Shown here: positions 23,985 to 32,282 of the stretch, piece by piece
Position numbering within the stretch: position 1 is the first letter of the stretch
Layout of the letters: each line of letters begins with the position of its first letter
DNA from: Devosia sp. Root413D1
GTDB taxonomy: Bacteria; Pseudomonadota; Alphaproteobacteria; Rhizobiales; Devosiaceae
Direction: 5' to 3'
Assembly: GCF_001425235.1 (NCBI RefSeq)
Contig: NZ_LMEA01000014.1
Location: 56,795-120,794, forward strand
DNA: 64,000 nucleotides
The notes under the pieces: generated by a model
Database searches by the model: none
Told to the model about the DNA's origin: nothing
Seen by the model: the letters and a program-made list of their open reading frames with translations, nothing else
Program-made: the position numbers and the translations under genes

Positions 23985-24866
23985 TCAGTCCGCAAACCTG
24001 CCGACCGGCACACCCCTGGTGCCACTCGCAAAGCTCACCATCGCCCCACACAGCGGCCACTTCGCCAGATCCTCGGCCGGCACCCCGGTGCTGAGGCTGG
24101 GGACGTAGAGCGTCGTGAGATCGGGGCCGCCGAAGCAGGGCATGGTGGGGCGGAGGTTGGGGAGGGTGACCCAGTGGAGCAGTTTGCCCTCCGGGGAGAA
24201 GCAGTTGAGGCGGCTGGCCGAGGCGCCGCCGGACCAGTAGTTGCCATCGATATCGCAGGCGCCGCCATCGGGGCGGCCGGTCAATTCGTCGAGCTCGAGC
24301 CAGCGGCGGCGGTTGCTGGCTGCGCCGCTGACCGGATCGAAATCGTAGATATCGATCCAGATGCCGCGCGAGTCCGAATGGTACATGCGGGTGCCCGCGC
24401 CATCCCAGGCGAGGCCGTTGGAAATGCGAAACCCCTCGGTGATGACGTTGACGCCGCCATCGGGGGCGACACGATAAAGCACGCCCGCGGGGTTGGCCTC
24501 GCCGCTCGCATCCATCGAGCCGACCCAGAAGGCGCCATCGGGGCCGACCTTGCCGTCGTTGAGCCGCATCTCGGGTTTCTTGTGCGTCACCGCGGCGAGC
24601 AGCTGTCGGCTGCCGTCGCGCGGGTCGAACAGGATCACCGTGCTCCTGAGCGCGACGACCAGCTTTTCGGACCGGCAGAGCCCCAGTGCGCCGACCGGTT
24701 CGCCGAATTCCCAGCGCTGCCGCACGCCGGTGGCGGGATCGATGCGGTGGATGGTGCCGGGAGTGATGTCGACCCAGTAGAGCAGCCCCGTGCGCTCGTC
24801 CCAGACCGGGCTCTCGCCGATATCGCAGCGGTCGGCGGCGACGGTGGTGATCTCGGGGGCGCTCAC
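23985..24866 (-). CDS. SMP-30/gluconolactonase family lactonase
   Basis: A 293-residue six-bladed propeller. Family metal ligands are visible: Glu in 'CDIGESPVWDER', Asn in 'FRISNGLAWDG' and Asp in 'MYHSDSRGIWIDIY', plus the substrate-side 'MRLNDGKVGPDG'. Such enzymes hydrolyse sugar lactones using one divalent metal. The GTG at 24866 is chosen because it overlaps the stop of the GntR gene as GTGA and starts right at the first blade. In context it should open aldarolactones made by the uronate dehydrogenase at 33972. The exact lactone is inferred. Confidence 0.85.
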   Translation of the reverse strand: MSAPEITTVAADRCDIGESPVWDERTGLLYWVDITPGTIHRIDPATGVRQRWEFGEPVGALGLCRSEKLVVALRSTVILFDPRDGSRQLLAAVTHKKPEMRLNDGKVGPDGAFWVGSMDASGEANPAGVLYRVAPDGGVNVITEGFRISNGLAWDGAGTRMYHSDSRGIWIDIYDFDPVSGAASNRRRWLELDELTGRPDGGACDIDGNYWSGGASASRLNCFSPEGKLLHWVTLPNLRPTMPCFGGPDLTTLYVPSLSTGVPAEDLAKWPLCGAMVSFASGTRGVPVGRFAD

Positions 24867-25591
24867 TGTTCGGTATCCTCGTGCGCGAGGCTCCATTCGC
24901 GATAGCGGCGGCGGCCGCCTTCGAGGTGCTGGCGCATGGCGACGCGGGCCTCGTCGGGCTTCCGATCGCTGATGGCGTCGAAGATGCGCTGATGTTCGGT
25001 GCGGATGACGTCGAGGAATTCCGACTTGCTCTTGTCGTCGGAGAAGCTGGCGCCGAGCGCCCGCCGCGGGATTAGCCGCTCGCCCATCTCGTCGACGAAC
25101 AGGCGGAAGCGCTTGTTGTTGGTGGCGTCGGCGATGGCGCGGTGGAAGGCGCGGTCGGCGTCGGTAGCCAGCGTGTTGTCGCTGAGGTGGCGATTGAACT
25201 GGGTCATTGCCTGCTCCATGCGGAGGAGGTTCGTTTCGGTCCGGCGCTCGGCCGCGAGCCCGGCCGCTTCGACTTCGACGCTGATGCGGAACTCGAGGAA
25301 ATCCAGCACGTCGCCGATCTCTTCAGGCGCCGCCATCAGCATCGAGAGGCCCCCGGCGGGCAGGGGAGGCTTGCTGACATAGACACCGCTGCCGCGCAGC
25401 GAGCGCAGCCGGCCCTCGGCCTTGAGGCTGGCAATCGCCTCGCGCACCACGGTGCGGCTCACCGAGAACTGCTCGCACAGCCGATCGGCCGGCGGCAGCT
25501 TGTCGCCGGGGTTGAGCGCGTTGGTCTCGATCAGCCGCAACAGGTCGAGCTTGACCCGGTCGGTGAGGTGGATGGCAGGGCTGGAAGACAT
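24863..25591 (-). CDS. GntR family transcriptional regulator (FadR/FCD class)
   Basis: A 242-residue protein with a winged helix ('ADRLCEQFSVSRTVVREAIASLKAEGRL', followed by 'RGSGVYVSKP') and an FCD effector domain with 'DADRAFHRAIADATNNKRF' and 'EHQRIFDAI', the usual ligand-binding positions. The ATG at 25591 is preferred; an in-frame ATG 39 bp upstream adds residues of no visible homology. It is divergent from the mannonate dehydratase gene and is followed by the lactonase gene with a 4-bp overlap. An exact 14-bp sequence occurs in its promoter and in that of the hexuronate importer, suggesting it controls both. Confidence 0.9.
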   Translation of the reverse strand: MSSSPAIHLTDRVKLDLLRLIETNALNPGDKLPPADRLCEQFSVSRTVVREAIASLKAEGRLRSLRGSGVYVSKPPLPAGGLSMLMAAPEEIGDVLDFLEFRISVEVEAAGLAAERRTETNLLRMEQAMTQFNRHLSDNTLATDADRAFHRAIADATNNKRFRLFVDEMGERLIPRRALGASFSDDKSKSEFLDVIRTEHQRIFDAISDRKPDEARVAMRQHLEGGRRRYREWSLAHEDTEQ

Positions 25592-25699
25592 CAGGGTTCG
25601 GGGCCGTTCGGCTGGGGTTCTGAGGCGCATTCATAGGCGGGGCAAGCGGGTTGCGGAAGAGGTGCCGCGCATTGCCACCGTTGCCGATGTGGAGAAACT

Positions 25700-25713
25700 A
25701 TCATACTACTTTG
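25700..25713. promoter_or_regulatory. candidate hexuronate GntR operator, copy 1
   Basis: ATCATACTACTTTG lies between the divergent GntR and mannonate dehydratase genes. The exact reverse complement is present at 28047-28060 upstream of the importer operon. The surroundings are AT-rich, as expected of a promoter. Confidence 0.6.
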
Positions 25714-25740
25714 AAGAAGTCATATTTTTGGAGGGAATGA

Positions 25741-26751
25741 ATGTACGTAGGCACGCAGCTCGGCGGCGATCAGTTCGCCAAAGTGGGCGACCGCTACCTC
25801 AGGCAGCTGGCACAACTGGGGGTGAAGCATGTGTGCATCGACCCGGTCGGCGACCCCTGGCAGTGGGATCGCGATATCCTGATGCGACACGCCGAGCATG
25901 TTTCGAAGTTCGGCCTGGTGCTCGACATGGTGCAACTGCCGCTGCCCTCGTCCGGTATCGAGCGCAAGCACCAGTCACCCGGCATCGTGCTCGGCAAGCC
26001 GGGCGAGCGAGACCGCGAGATCGACGGCATCTGCCGCATCATCGAGGCGCTGGCCGAAGCGGGGATCGGGGCGGCAAAGTACAACTTCAACGTGCTGGGC
26101 ATTCCGCGCACCGAATCCGAGACCGGTCGCGGCGGGCAGAAGCTCTCGACCTGGCGGGCCGCAGAGGCGACGGATGGCGACACGCTGACCATTGCCGGCA
26201 AGGTCTCATCGGAGGAGTTCTGGGGCCGCATCGAGTATTTCCTCGAGCGCGTCGTGCCGGTCGCCACCGCCAACAAGGTGCGGCTCGCCTGCCATCCGCA
26301 CGACCCGATGACGCCGCCGGGCTATCGCGGCTTCGAGAGCCGCGTGTTGTCGAGCGTCGAAGGGCTGATGCGCTTCGTGCAGACCTCGGAGAGCCCCTAT
26401 CACGGGCTCAATTTCTGCCAGGGCACGGTGGCTGAAGGGATGGAAGATCCGCGCTCCGAAATCGGCGAGGTGATCCGCTGGTTCGGCAGCCGCAAGAAGA
26501 TCTTCAACGTGCACTTCCGCAACATCAAGGGCGGCCGCTACTCGTTCACCGAGGAGTTCCCCGACAATGGCGACATGGACATGCCGGCGGCGCTGAAGAT
26601 CTACCACGAGGTCGGCTATGACGGCATGATCATGCCCGACCACGTGCCGCATATCGATGCCGACAACTCGATGGAAACGGCATTTGCGTTCTGCTTTGGG
26701 TACATCATTGCGCTGTTCCAGGCCAATGGCTGGGATCCGTATGGGGCTTGA
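25741..26751 (+). CDS. uxuA: mannonate dehydratase
   Basis: A 336-residue xylose-isomerase-like barrel of the UxuA family. All four metal-ligand motifs are present: 'LACHPHDPMTPPGY', 'LNFCQGTVAEGM', 'NVHFRNIKGG' and 'IMPDHVPHID', with 'FPDNGDMDM' between. UxuA converts D-mannonate to 2-keto-3-deoxygluconate in glucuronate catabolism. The ATG follows GGAGGGAATGA. It is divergent from the FCD regulator and shares its operator. No uronate isomerase or mannonate oxidoreductase gene is nearby, so mannonate must be made elsewhere, or the enzyme acts on a related aldonate. Confidence 0.88.
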   Translation: MYVGTQLGGDQFAKVGDRYLRQLAQLGVKHVCIDPVGDPWQWDRDILMRHAEHVSKFGLVLDMVQLPLPSSGIERKHQSPGIVLGKPGERDREIDGICRIIEALAEAGIGAAKYNFNVLGIPRTESETGRGGQKLSTWRAAEATDGDTLTIAGKVSSEEFWGRIEYFLERVVPVATANKVRLACHPHDPMTPPGYRGFESRVLSSVEGLMRFVQTSESPYHGLNFCQGTVAEGMEDPRSEIGEVIRWFGSRKKIFNVHFRNIKGGRYSFTEEFPDNGDMDMPAALKIYHEVGYDGMIMPDHVPHIDADNSMETAFAFCFGYIIALFQANGWDPYGA

Positions 26752-26780
26752 GGGGGCGTTGACTGGTTTGAGGTGACGCA

Positions 26781-26952
26781 GGCTGCTCTGTCCCTTCTCC
26801 CCTCAGGGGAGAAGGTGGCGCGAAGCGCCGGATGAGGGGTGAAGCGGTGCAATACGCGCTCGCTGAGAAGCTGAACCCTCACCCTAGTTCCGCTACGGAC
26901 CTGAAGGTCCTAGCTCCACTTGCCCTCTCCCCTCAGGGGAGAGGGGGCGCCG
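26781..26952. repeat. extragenic CTTCTCCCCTCAGGGGAGAAG repeat cluster
   Basis: Stem-forming 'TTCTCCCCTCAGGGGAGAA', 'GGCGCGAAGCGCC' and 'CCCTCTCCCCTCAGGGGAGA' units between convergent genes, related to the cluster at 10100-10348. They are followed by a separate terminator hairpin. Confidence 0.7.
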
Positions 26953-26986
26953 GTGGTTAGTGATCCGCCGGGGGCACCAAAGAGAC

Positions 26987-27016
26987 AAAGGCCCGGATCC
27001 TGCGATCCGGGCCTTT
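26987..27016 (-). terminator. intrinsic terminator hairpin of the kdgD gene
   Basis: Perfect 13-bp stem AAAGGCCCGGATC / GATCCGGGCCTTT with a 4-nt loop, ending in TTT on both strands. It lies 21 bp past the stop of the leftward dehydratase gene and between convergent genes, so it can act bidirectionally. Confidence 0.75.
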
Positions 27017-27037
27017 CGCCGTGACGGGGGAGAGCCG

Positions 27038-27943
27038 TCAGGCGTTGGCGGCGATCAGATCCGCGAGGATCTGGCGCTCGCTGGCGTCGAGCTCGGTGAG
27101 GGGGGTGCGCACCTTGCCGGCCGAGCGACCGACCAGGTCGGCGCCGGCCTTGATCATAGACACCGCATAGCCGCGCTTTCGGTCGCGCAGCTCGATCAGC
27201 GGCAGGTAGAAGCTCTTCATCAGCCCGTCGACCACCTGGGTGTCGCGCTGCCGCACGGCGTTGTAGAAGCGCAGCGCCAGCTCGGGCACGAAGTTGAAGA
27301 CGGCCGAGGAATAGGTGGTGACGCCCATCTCGAGATAGGGCTGGGCGAAGACTTCGGCGGTCGGCAGGCCGCCGATATGGACGACGCGGTCGCCGAGCCG
27401 GTGCGCGACGCGCTGCATCAGCTGCAGGTCGCCGATGCCATCCTTGTAGCCGATGAAGTTCGGGCAGGCCTCGGCCAGTTTTTCGAGCCCGGCGGGCGAC
27501 AGCCGGGTGTTGTCGCGGGCGTAGTAGATGACCCCCAGCCCAACCGCGTCGCAAATCGCCTGCATGTGGGCGATGACGCCCTGTTCCTCGGCGAACATCA
27601 GGTAGTGCGGAAGCACCAGGATGCCGGCGGCGCCGGCCTTTTCGGCGCGCTTCGCCAGATCGACCGCCATGCGGGTGCCATAGCCGACGCCGGCCAGCAC
27701 CGGCACGTCGGCGGCGCTGTTCTCCACCGCGGTGCGGATCACCGCGTCATACTCGTCATAGCCGATGGAGAAGAACTCGCCGGTGCCGCCCGCCGCGAAC
27801 AGCCCGGCCGCGCCATAGGACGAGAGCCATTGCAGGCGCCTGGCATAGGAGGCGGCGTCGAACTCGCCATCAGCGCCGAAATCGGTCACCGGGAAGGACA
27901 GGAGCCCGGAACCGATCTTCGATTTGATCTCGTCAAAAGTCAC
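27038..27943 (-). CDS. kdgD: 5-dehydro-4-deoxyglucarate dehydratase
   Basis: A 301-residue member of the DHDPS/NAL barrel family. The Schiff-base Lys167 ('NFIGYKDGIGDLQLM') and Tyr140 are present, as is the subgroup pattern 'LLSFPVTDFGADGEFD', 'FAAGGTGEFFSIGYDEY', 'HIGGLPTAEVFAQPYLEMG', 'YSSAVFNFVPELALRFYNAV'. KdgD enzymes dehydrate and decarboxylate 5-keto-4-deoxyglucarate to 2-oxoglutarate semialdehyde in oxidative uronate breakdown. It is divergent from the importer and uronate dehydrogenase operon, whose promoter contains the GntR operator copy. The match to KdgD is much stronger than to DapA or NanA. Confidence 0.9.
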   Translation of the reverse strand: MTFDEIKSKIGSGLLSFPVTDFGADGEFDAASYARRLQWLSSYGAAGLFAAGGTGEFFSIGYDEYDAVIRTAVENSAADVPVLAGVGYGTRMAVDLAKRAEKAGAAGILVLPHYLMFAEEQGVIAHMQAICDAVGLGVIYYARDNTRLSPAGLEKLAEACPNFIGYKDGIGDLQLMQRVAHRLGDRVVHIGGLPTAEVFAQPYLEMGVTTYSSAVFNFVPELALRFYNAVRQRDTQVVDGLMKSFYLPLIELRDRKRGYAVSMIKAGADLVGRSAGKVRTPLTELDASERQILADLIAANA

Positions 27944-28046
27944 CAGGCGTCTCCCAGGGCAGAAAATTAGTACTATTTCTTGGTGCTAGCACCGGCAAAA
28001 CCCCGCTGTCAACGCAACGAAAGCCGCATCAAGCGCGACTCGCAGC

Positions 28047-28060
28047 AAAGTAGTATGATT
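28047..28060. promoter_or_regulatory. candidate hexuronate GntR operator, copy 2
   Basis: CAAAGTAGTATGAT is the exact reverse complement of 25700-25713. It lies just upstream of a TTGACA hexamer (28068-28073) in the divergent gap between kdgD and the importer operon. A looser relative, ATTAGTACTATTT, is at 27967-27979, near the kdgD start. Confidence 0.6.
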
Positions 28061-28159
28061 TATCGTTTGACAGTGCATTTGCAGTCATACCACATTGCCC
28101 CGCCGACGCTGAAGGGGAACGCTCCCGGCGTCCGGATGCACTTTCGAGGGGAGGGTGAA

Positions 28160-30070
28160 TTGAAGCATTTCCTGATGCCTGCACTGGCCGGGGTATCGAT
28201 GCTGGCCTTGGCCGGCGCCGCACTGGCCGTCGATTACAAACAGGCGCCGGTGCTCGACGCGGCCGTCGCCGACGGCAGCTTGCCGCCGGTGGCCGAGCGA
28301 GTTGGCGCCGCACCGCGCATCATCACGCCGGTCAGTGAAGTCGGTCAGTATGGCGGCACGTTCCGCGGCGGCATGGTGGGCGGCAATGACCGCAACATGC
28401 TGTTCACCTACTTCGGCTACGAGCCGCTGCTTGCCTGGGATGCCGAGTGGACCGGCGAAATCCAGCCCAATATCGCCAGCGCGTACAGCGTCAGCGAAGA
28501 CAGCAAGTCCTTCACCTTCACGCTGCGCGAGGGGATGAAGTGGTCGGACGGCACGCCGTTCACCGCCGATGACGTGGCGTTCTTCGTTCAGGACATTTTG
28601 CCGGACGAGAAGCTGTTCCCGACCAAGCCGGGCTGGCTGACCGTCGAGGGCGAGCTGCCGACCATTGCCGTCGCCTCGCCCACCGAGTTCACCCTGTCGT
28701 GGAGCAAGCCGAATGGCCTGTTCATCCTCAACGCCGCCAGCGTCTACGGCGTGCAGCTGACGCTCTTGAGCAAGGCCTATTGCAGCCAGTTCCTGCCCAA
28801 GTACAACCCGGAGGCCGATGCCAACGCCAAGGCGGCGGGCGTCGCCGACTGGTCCGAGCAGATGGTCAACATGTGCGGCGTCGGCATCGAGAACATCCAG
28901 CGCTGGCGCAACCCGGATCGCCCGACGATCGAGGCCTGGCGCATCACCGAGCCCTATGTGGCGGGCGCCACCCGCGTGGCGCTCGAGCGCAACCCGTTCT
29001 ACTGGAAGGTTGATACCGCCGGGAACCAGCTGCCCTATATCGACGGGCTCTCGATGTCGGTGAATGCCGAAGCGCAGACCCTGCTGCTCAGCGTCCTCGC
29101 CGGCGAGATCGACTACGAAGTCCGCCACACCGCCAACACCACCAACCTGCCGGTGCTGTCGGAAGGCCAGGAGGCCGGCAATTTCCGCATCAGCCCGCGC
29201 GAGTCCCGGGTCGGCAACTCGCTCGCCATCTCGGTCAACCTCAACTCGCATGATGCGGTGAAGGCGCCGATCTTTGCGAACAAGGATTTCCGCATCGCGC
29301 TGTCCTATGCGCTCGACCGCCAGGCGATCATCGATACGGTCTATCTGGGGCAGGGCACGCCGCGTCAGGTGGCGCCGCTCGAAGGCACGGCATTCTACAA
29401 CGAGAAGCTGGCCACCCAGTATCTCGAGTACAATGCCGACGAAGCCAACCGGCTGCTCGACTCCATCGGCCTCGACAAGCGCGGCAGCAACGGGTTGCGC
29501 CTCGCGCCCGACGGCAGCCCGCTGGTGGTCAACGTCGCCGCGGTGACGGCGCTGGGCAACACCGCCGATGTCGCCGAGCTGCTGGTGCAGTACTGGCAGG
29601 CAGTGGGTGTCGATGCCCGCTTCACGGCGATGGATCGCACCCGCTTCTACGAGGAAAAGACCGCCAGCCAGCACGATATCGTGGTGTGGGGCGCCACATC
29701 GGGCGGCATCGACGTCTATATCGATCCGCGCGACTACTTCCCGTTCTCGACGGAATCGAACTTCGCCGTCGACTGGGCCAAGTTCTACATCAAGGATGGC
29801 GGGGTCGAGCCGCCCGACTATGTCAAGCAGCAGTGGGCGCTGTACGACCAGATCAAGGGCACCTCGAACGCCGACGAACAGGCCAAGCTCCTGAGCCAGC
29901 TGCTCGATATCAGCGCCGAGCAGTTCTACCAGATCGGCATTGGCAGCGCGATCCAGGGCTTCGCGGTGGTGTCGAACAAGCTGGGCAACGTGCCCGACGA
30001 TACCCCGACCGGCTGGATCCATCCGGACCCGGGTACGCTGAATACCGAGCAGTTCTACTTCAAGCAGTAG
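28160..30070 (+). CDS. ABC transporter substrate-binding protein, family 5 (oligosaccharide/peptide type)
   Basis: A 636-residue exported protein. I choose the TTG at 28160 because GAGGGGAGGG lies 4 bp upstream, and it starts a clean Sec signal peptide ('KHFLMPALAGVSMLALAGAALA|VDYK'). The mature protein is SBP_bac_5-like ('YGGTFRGGMVGGNDRNMLF', 'FTLREGMKWSDGTPFTADDVAFF', 'IALSYALDRQAIIDTVY'). An upstream ATG at 28136 is possible. With a downstream uronate dehydrogenase and shared regulation, uptake of an acidic plant oligosaccharide such as oligogalacturonide is more plausible than a peptide, but this is inferred. Confidence 0.88.
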   Translation: MKHFLMPALAGVSMLALAGAALAVDYKQAPVLDAAVADGSLPPVAERVGAAPRIITPVSEVGQYGGTFRGGMVGGNDRNMLFTYFGYEPLLAWDAEWTGEIQPNIASAYSVSEDSKSFTFTLREGMKWSDGTPFTADDVAFFVQDILPDEKLFPTKPGWLTVEGELPTIAVASPTEFTLSWSKPNGLFILNAASVYGVQLTLLSKAYCSQFLPKYNPEADANAKAAGVADWSEQMVNMCGVGIENIQRWRNPDRPTIEAWRITEPYVAGATRVALERNPFYWKVDTAGNQLPYIDGLSMSVNAEAQTLLLSVLAGEIDYEVRHTANTTNLPVLSEGQEAGNFRISPRESRVGNSLAISVNLNSHDAVKAPIFANKDFRIALSYALDRQAIIDTVYLGQGTPRQVAPLEGTAFYNEKLATQYLEYNADEANRLLDSIGLDKRGSNGLRLAPDGSPLVVNVAAVTALGNTADVAELLVQYWQAVGVDARFTAMDRTRFYEEKTASQHDIVVWGATSGGIDVYIDPRDYFPFSTESNFAVDWAKFYIKDGGVEPPDYVKQQWALYDQIKGTSNADEQAKLLSQLLDISAEQFYQIGIGSAIQGFAVVSNKLGNVPDDTPTGWIHPDPGTLNTEQFYFKQ

Positions 30071-30092
30071 TCCCCCAGAGCATCTCAAGGCA

Positions 30093-30121
30093 CGATCCGG
30101 CGGGCGCTGTCCGCCGGATCG
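30093..30121 (+). promoter_or_regulatory. intercistronic hairpin after the binding-protein gene
   Basis: Perfect 11-bp stem CGATCCGGCGG / CCGCCGGATCG with a 7-nt loop between the binding-protein stop and the first permease start. There is no T-tract. Such hairpins usually protect the upstream mRNA and lower downstream expression, giving excess binding protein. Function is inferred. Confidence 0.55.
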
Positions 30122-30141
30122 TCCAACCCCCGGGCCGGTTC

Positions 30142-31128
30142 ATGCTCCTTTACATCCTCAAGCGAATAGCCGGCATGATCCCGGCGATGGTGGCGATCTC
30201 GATCCTGGCGTTCACCGTCATCCAGCTGCCGCCGGGCGACTATGTCTCGACCTATGCGGCACAGATCGCGCAGGCCGGGGAGACGGTTGACAGCGCCATG
30301 CTCAACAGCCTGCGCGAGCGCTATGGGCTGGGCGAGAATGTCGTGGTGCAATACTTCAAGTGGATCGGCGGCATCGTCACCCGCGGCGATTTCGGCGACA
30401 GCTTCGAGTGGAACCAGCCGGTCACCGAACTGATCTGGGGCCGCATGGGAATGACGGCGCTGATCTCGGTGCTGACGCTCATCCTGATGTGGGCGTTCTC
30501 GCTGCCGATCGGCATCTACTCGGCGGTGCGGCAATATTCGATCACCGACTATGTGGCCACCGCCTTTGCCTTTCTCGCCATGGCGACGCCGAATTTCCTC
30601 CTCGCCATCGTGCTGCTCTATGCCTCGACCATGTGGTTCGGCGTCTCGGTGGGCGGGCTGTTCTCGCCGGCCTTCGAGAATGCGCCGCTGTCGCTGGCCA
30701 AGGTGTGGGATTTCATCACCCATGCCTGGATCCCGATCTTCGTGCTCGGCACCGCCGGCACCGCTTCGCTGATCCGGGTGATGCGCGCTAACCTCCTCGA
30801 TGAGCTGCACAAGCCCTATGTCGAGGCGGCGCGTTCCAAGGGGATGCCCGAGGGGCGGCTGATCCTCACCTATCCGGTGCGGGTGGCGCTGAACCCGTTC
30901 ATTTCCACCGTCGGCTGGGTGCTGCCGGCGCTGATCTCGGGCGAACTGGTGGTGTCCACTGTCCTGAATCTCCCCACCGCCGGGCCGCTGCTGCTGCAGG
31001 CGCTGAAGAGCCAGGACATGTATCTGGCCGGCGCCTTTATCCTGTTGAGTGGCGGGCTGGTGCTGATCGGCACGCTGGTCTCCGACATCCTGCTCGCCAT
31101 CTCCGACCCCAGGATCCGGCTGTCATGA
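30142..31128 (+). CDS. ABC transporter permease (DppB/OppB type)
   Basis: A 328-residue membrane protein of the binding-protein-dependent transport family. It has the N-terminal helix 'LYILKRIAGMIPAMVAISILAF', the periplasmic 'YGLGENVVVQYFKWIGGIVTRGDFG' typical of OppB, and the coupling EAA-like motif 'YVEAARSKGMPEGRLI'. The ATG is chosen as the first codon before the conserved helix. It overlaps the second permease by 4 bp. It forms the importer channel together with the next gene product. Confidence 0.9.
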   Translation: MLLYILKRIAGMIPAMVAISILAFTVIQLPPGDYVSTYAAQIAQAGETVDSAMLNSLRERYGLGENVVVQYFKWIGGIVTRGDFGDSFEWNQPVTELIWGRMGMTALISVLTLILMWAFSLPIGIYSAVRQYSITDYVATAFAFLAMATPNFLLAIVLLYASTMWFGVSVGGLFSPAFENAPLSLAKVWDFITHAWIPIFVLGTAGTASLIRVMRANLLDELHKPYVEAARSKGMPEGRLILTYPVRVALNPFISTVGWVLPALISGELVVSTVLNLPTAGPLLLQALKSQDMYLAGAFILLSGGLVLIGTLVSDILLAISDPRIRLS

Positions 31129-32282
31129 GCGCCCCCACCGAAGCCACCGATATCGAGGCCGGGCTGCTCGACCAGCAGCTCATTGCCGGACGCCTGCAGG
31201 CGGCCGGGCAGTGGACGCTGTTCTGGCACAAGTTCAAGAAACACAAGCTCGCCGTGCTGTCGCTGGTGATCGTCGGGCTGATCTATTTCGTGGCTCTGTT
31301 CGCCGAGTTCCTGGCGCCGCAGGATCCGGCCAAGTTTGATCCGCGCTTCACCTATGTGCCGCCGCAGGCGATCGGCTGGTTCGTCGATGACGGCGCCGGC
31401 GGCTCGCGGTTCCAGCCGCATGTCACCGGCTTCGACATCAAGGTCGACGCCAAGAGTTTTAGGCGCATCTTCACTCCCAAGCCGAGCGAGATCATCCCGA
31501 TCGGGCTGTTCGTCAAAGGCCAGAGCTACAAGATGTGGGGGCTGTTCGATGCCGATATCCACCTGATCGGGCCGCTTGAAAAGAACAAGCCGTTCTTCCT
31601 CGCCGGCGGCGACCGGCTCGGCCGGGACCTGCTCAGCCGCACCATCCACGGCACCCGCATTTCGATGTCGATCGGGCTGGTCGGGGTCAGCCTGTCGCTG
31701 ATCATCGGCATGATCCTGGGCGGGATTTCCGGCTATCGCGGCGGCCTCGTCGACCGGGTGATCCAGCGGGTCATCGAGTTCATCCGCTCGGTGCCGACCA
31801 TTCCGCTATGGCTCGGCCTCGCTGCCGCGATGCCGAAAGACTGGCCGCCGCTGCAGGTCTATTTCTCGATCCTCGTCATCCTGTCGCTGATCGGCTGGAC
31901 CGAGATCGCCCGCGTGGTGCGCGGGCGCTTCCTCAGCCTCAGGAGTGAGGATTTCGTCATCGCAGCGCGGCTCGACGGGGTGAGCGAGTTCCGGCTGATC
32001 ATGCGCCACATGATGCCGAGCCTCTATTCGCACATCATCGCCGCGGTCACCCTCGCCATCCCGCACATGATCCTCGCCGAAACCGCGCTCAGCTTCCTCG
32101 GCCTCGGGCTGCAGCCGCCGATCGTCAGCTGGGGCGTGCTGCTGCAGGATACGCAGAACCTCCGCGCCATCACCCAGGCGCCCTGGCTGTTCGTCCCCGG
32201 CATCTGCGTGGTGGTGGCGGTGCTGTCGCTCAACTTCCTCGGAGACGGCGTCCGCGACGCTGCTGATCCCTATGCCAAGTAA
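31125..32282 (+). CDS. ABC transporter permease (DppC/OppC type) with a large periplasmic insert
   Basis: A 385-residue permease with the OppC N-terminal helix ('HKLAVLSLVIVGLIYFVALFA') and coupling motif 'FVIAARLDGVSEFRLIMRHM'. Between the first and second helices there is an insertion of about 110 residues ('FDPRFTYVPPQAIGWFVDD' to 'LIGPLEKNKPFFLAGG'), making it roughly 80 residues longer than usual. Such inserts are seen in OppC-like proteins of saccharide importers and may contact the binding protein. It overlaps the ATPase gene by 11 bp. Confidence 0.88.
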   Translation: MSAPTEATDIEAGLLDQQLIAGRLQAAGQWTLFWHKFKKHKLAVLSLVIVGLIYFVALFAEFLAPQDPAKFDPRFTYVPPQAIGWFVDDGAGGSRFQPHVTGFDIKVDAKSFRRIFTPKPSEIIPIGLFVKGQSYKMWGLFDADIHLIGPLEKNKPFFLAGGDRLGRDLLSRTIHGTRISMSIGLVGVSLSLIIGMILGGISGYRGGLVDRVIQRVIEFIRSVPTIPLWLGLAAAMPKDWPPLQVYFSILVILSLIGWTEIARVVRGRFLSLRSEDFVIAARLDGVSEFRLIMRHMMPSLYSHIIAAVTLAIPHMILAETALSFLGLGLQPPIVSWGVLLQDTQNLRAITQAPWLFVPGICVVVAVLSLNFLGDGVRDAADPYAK

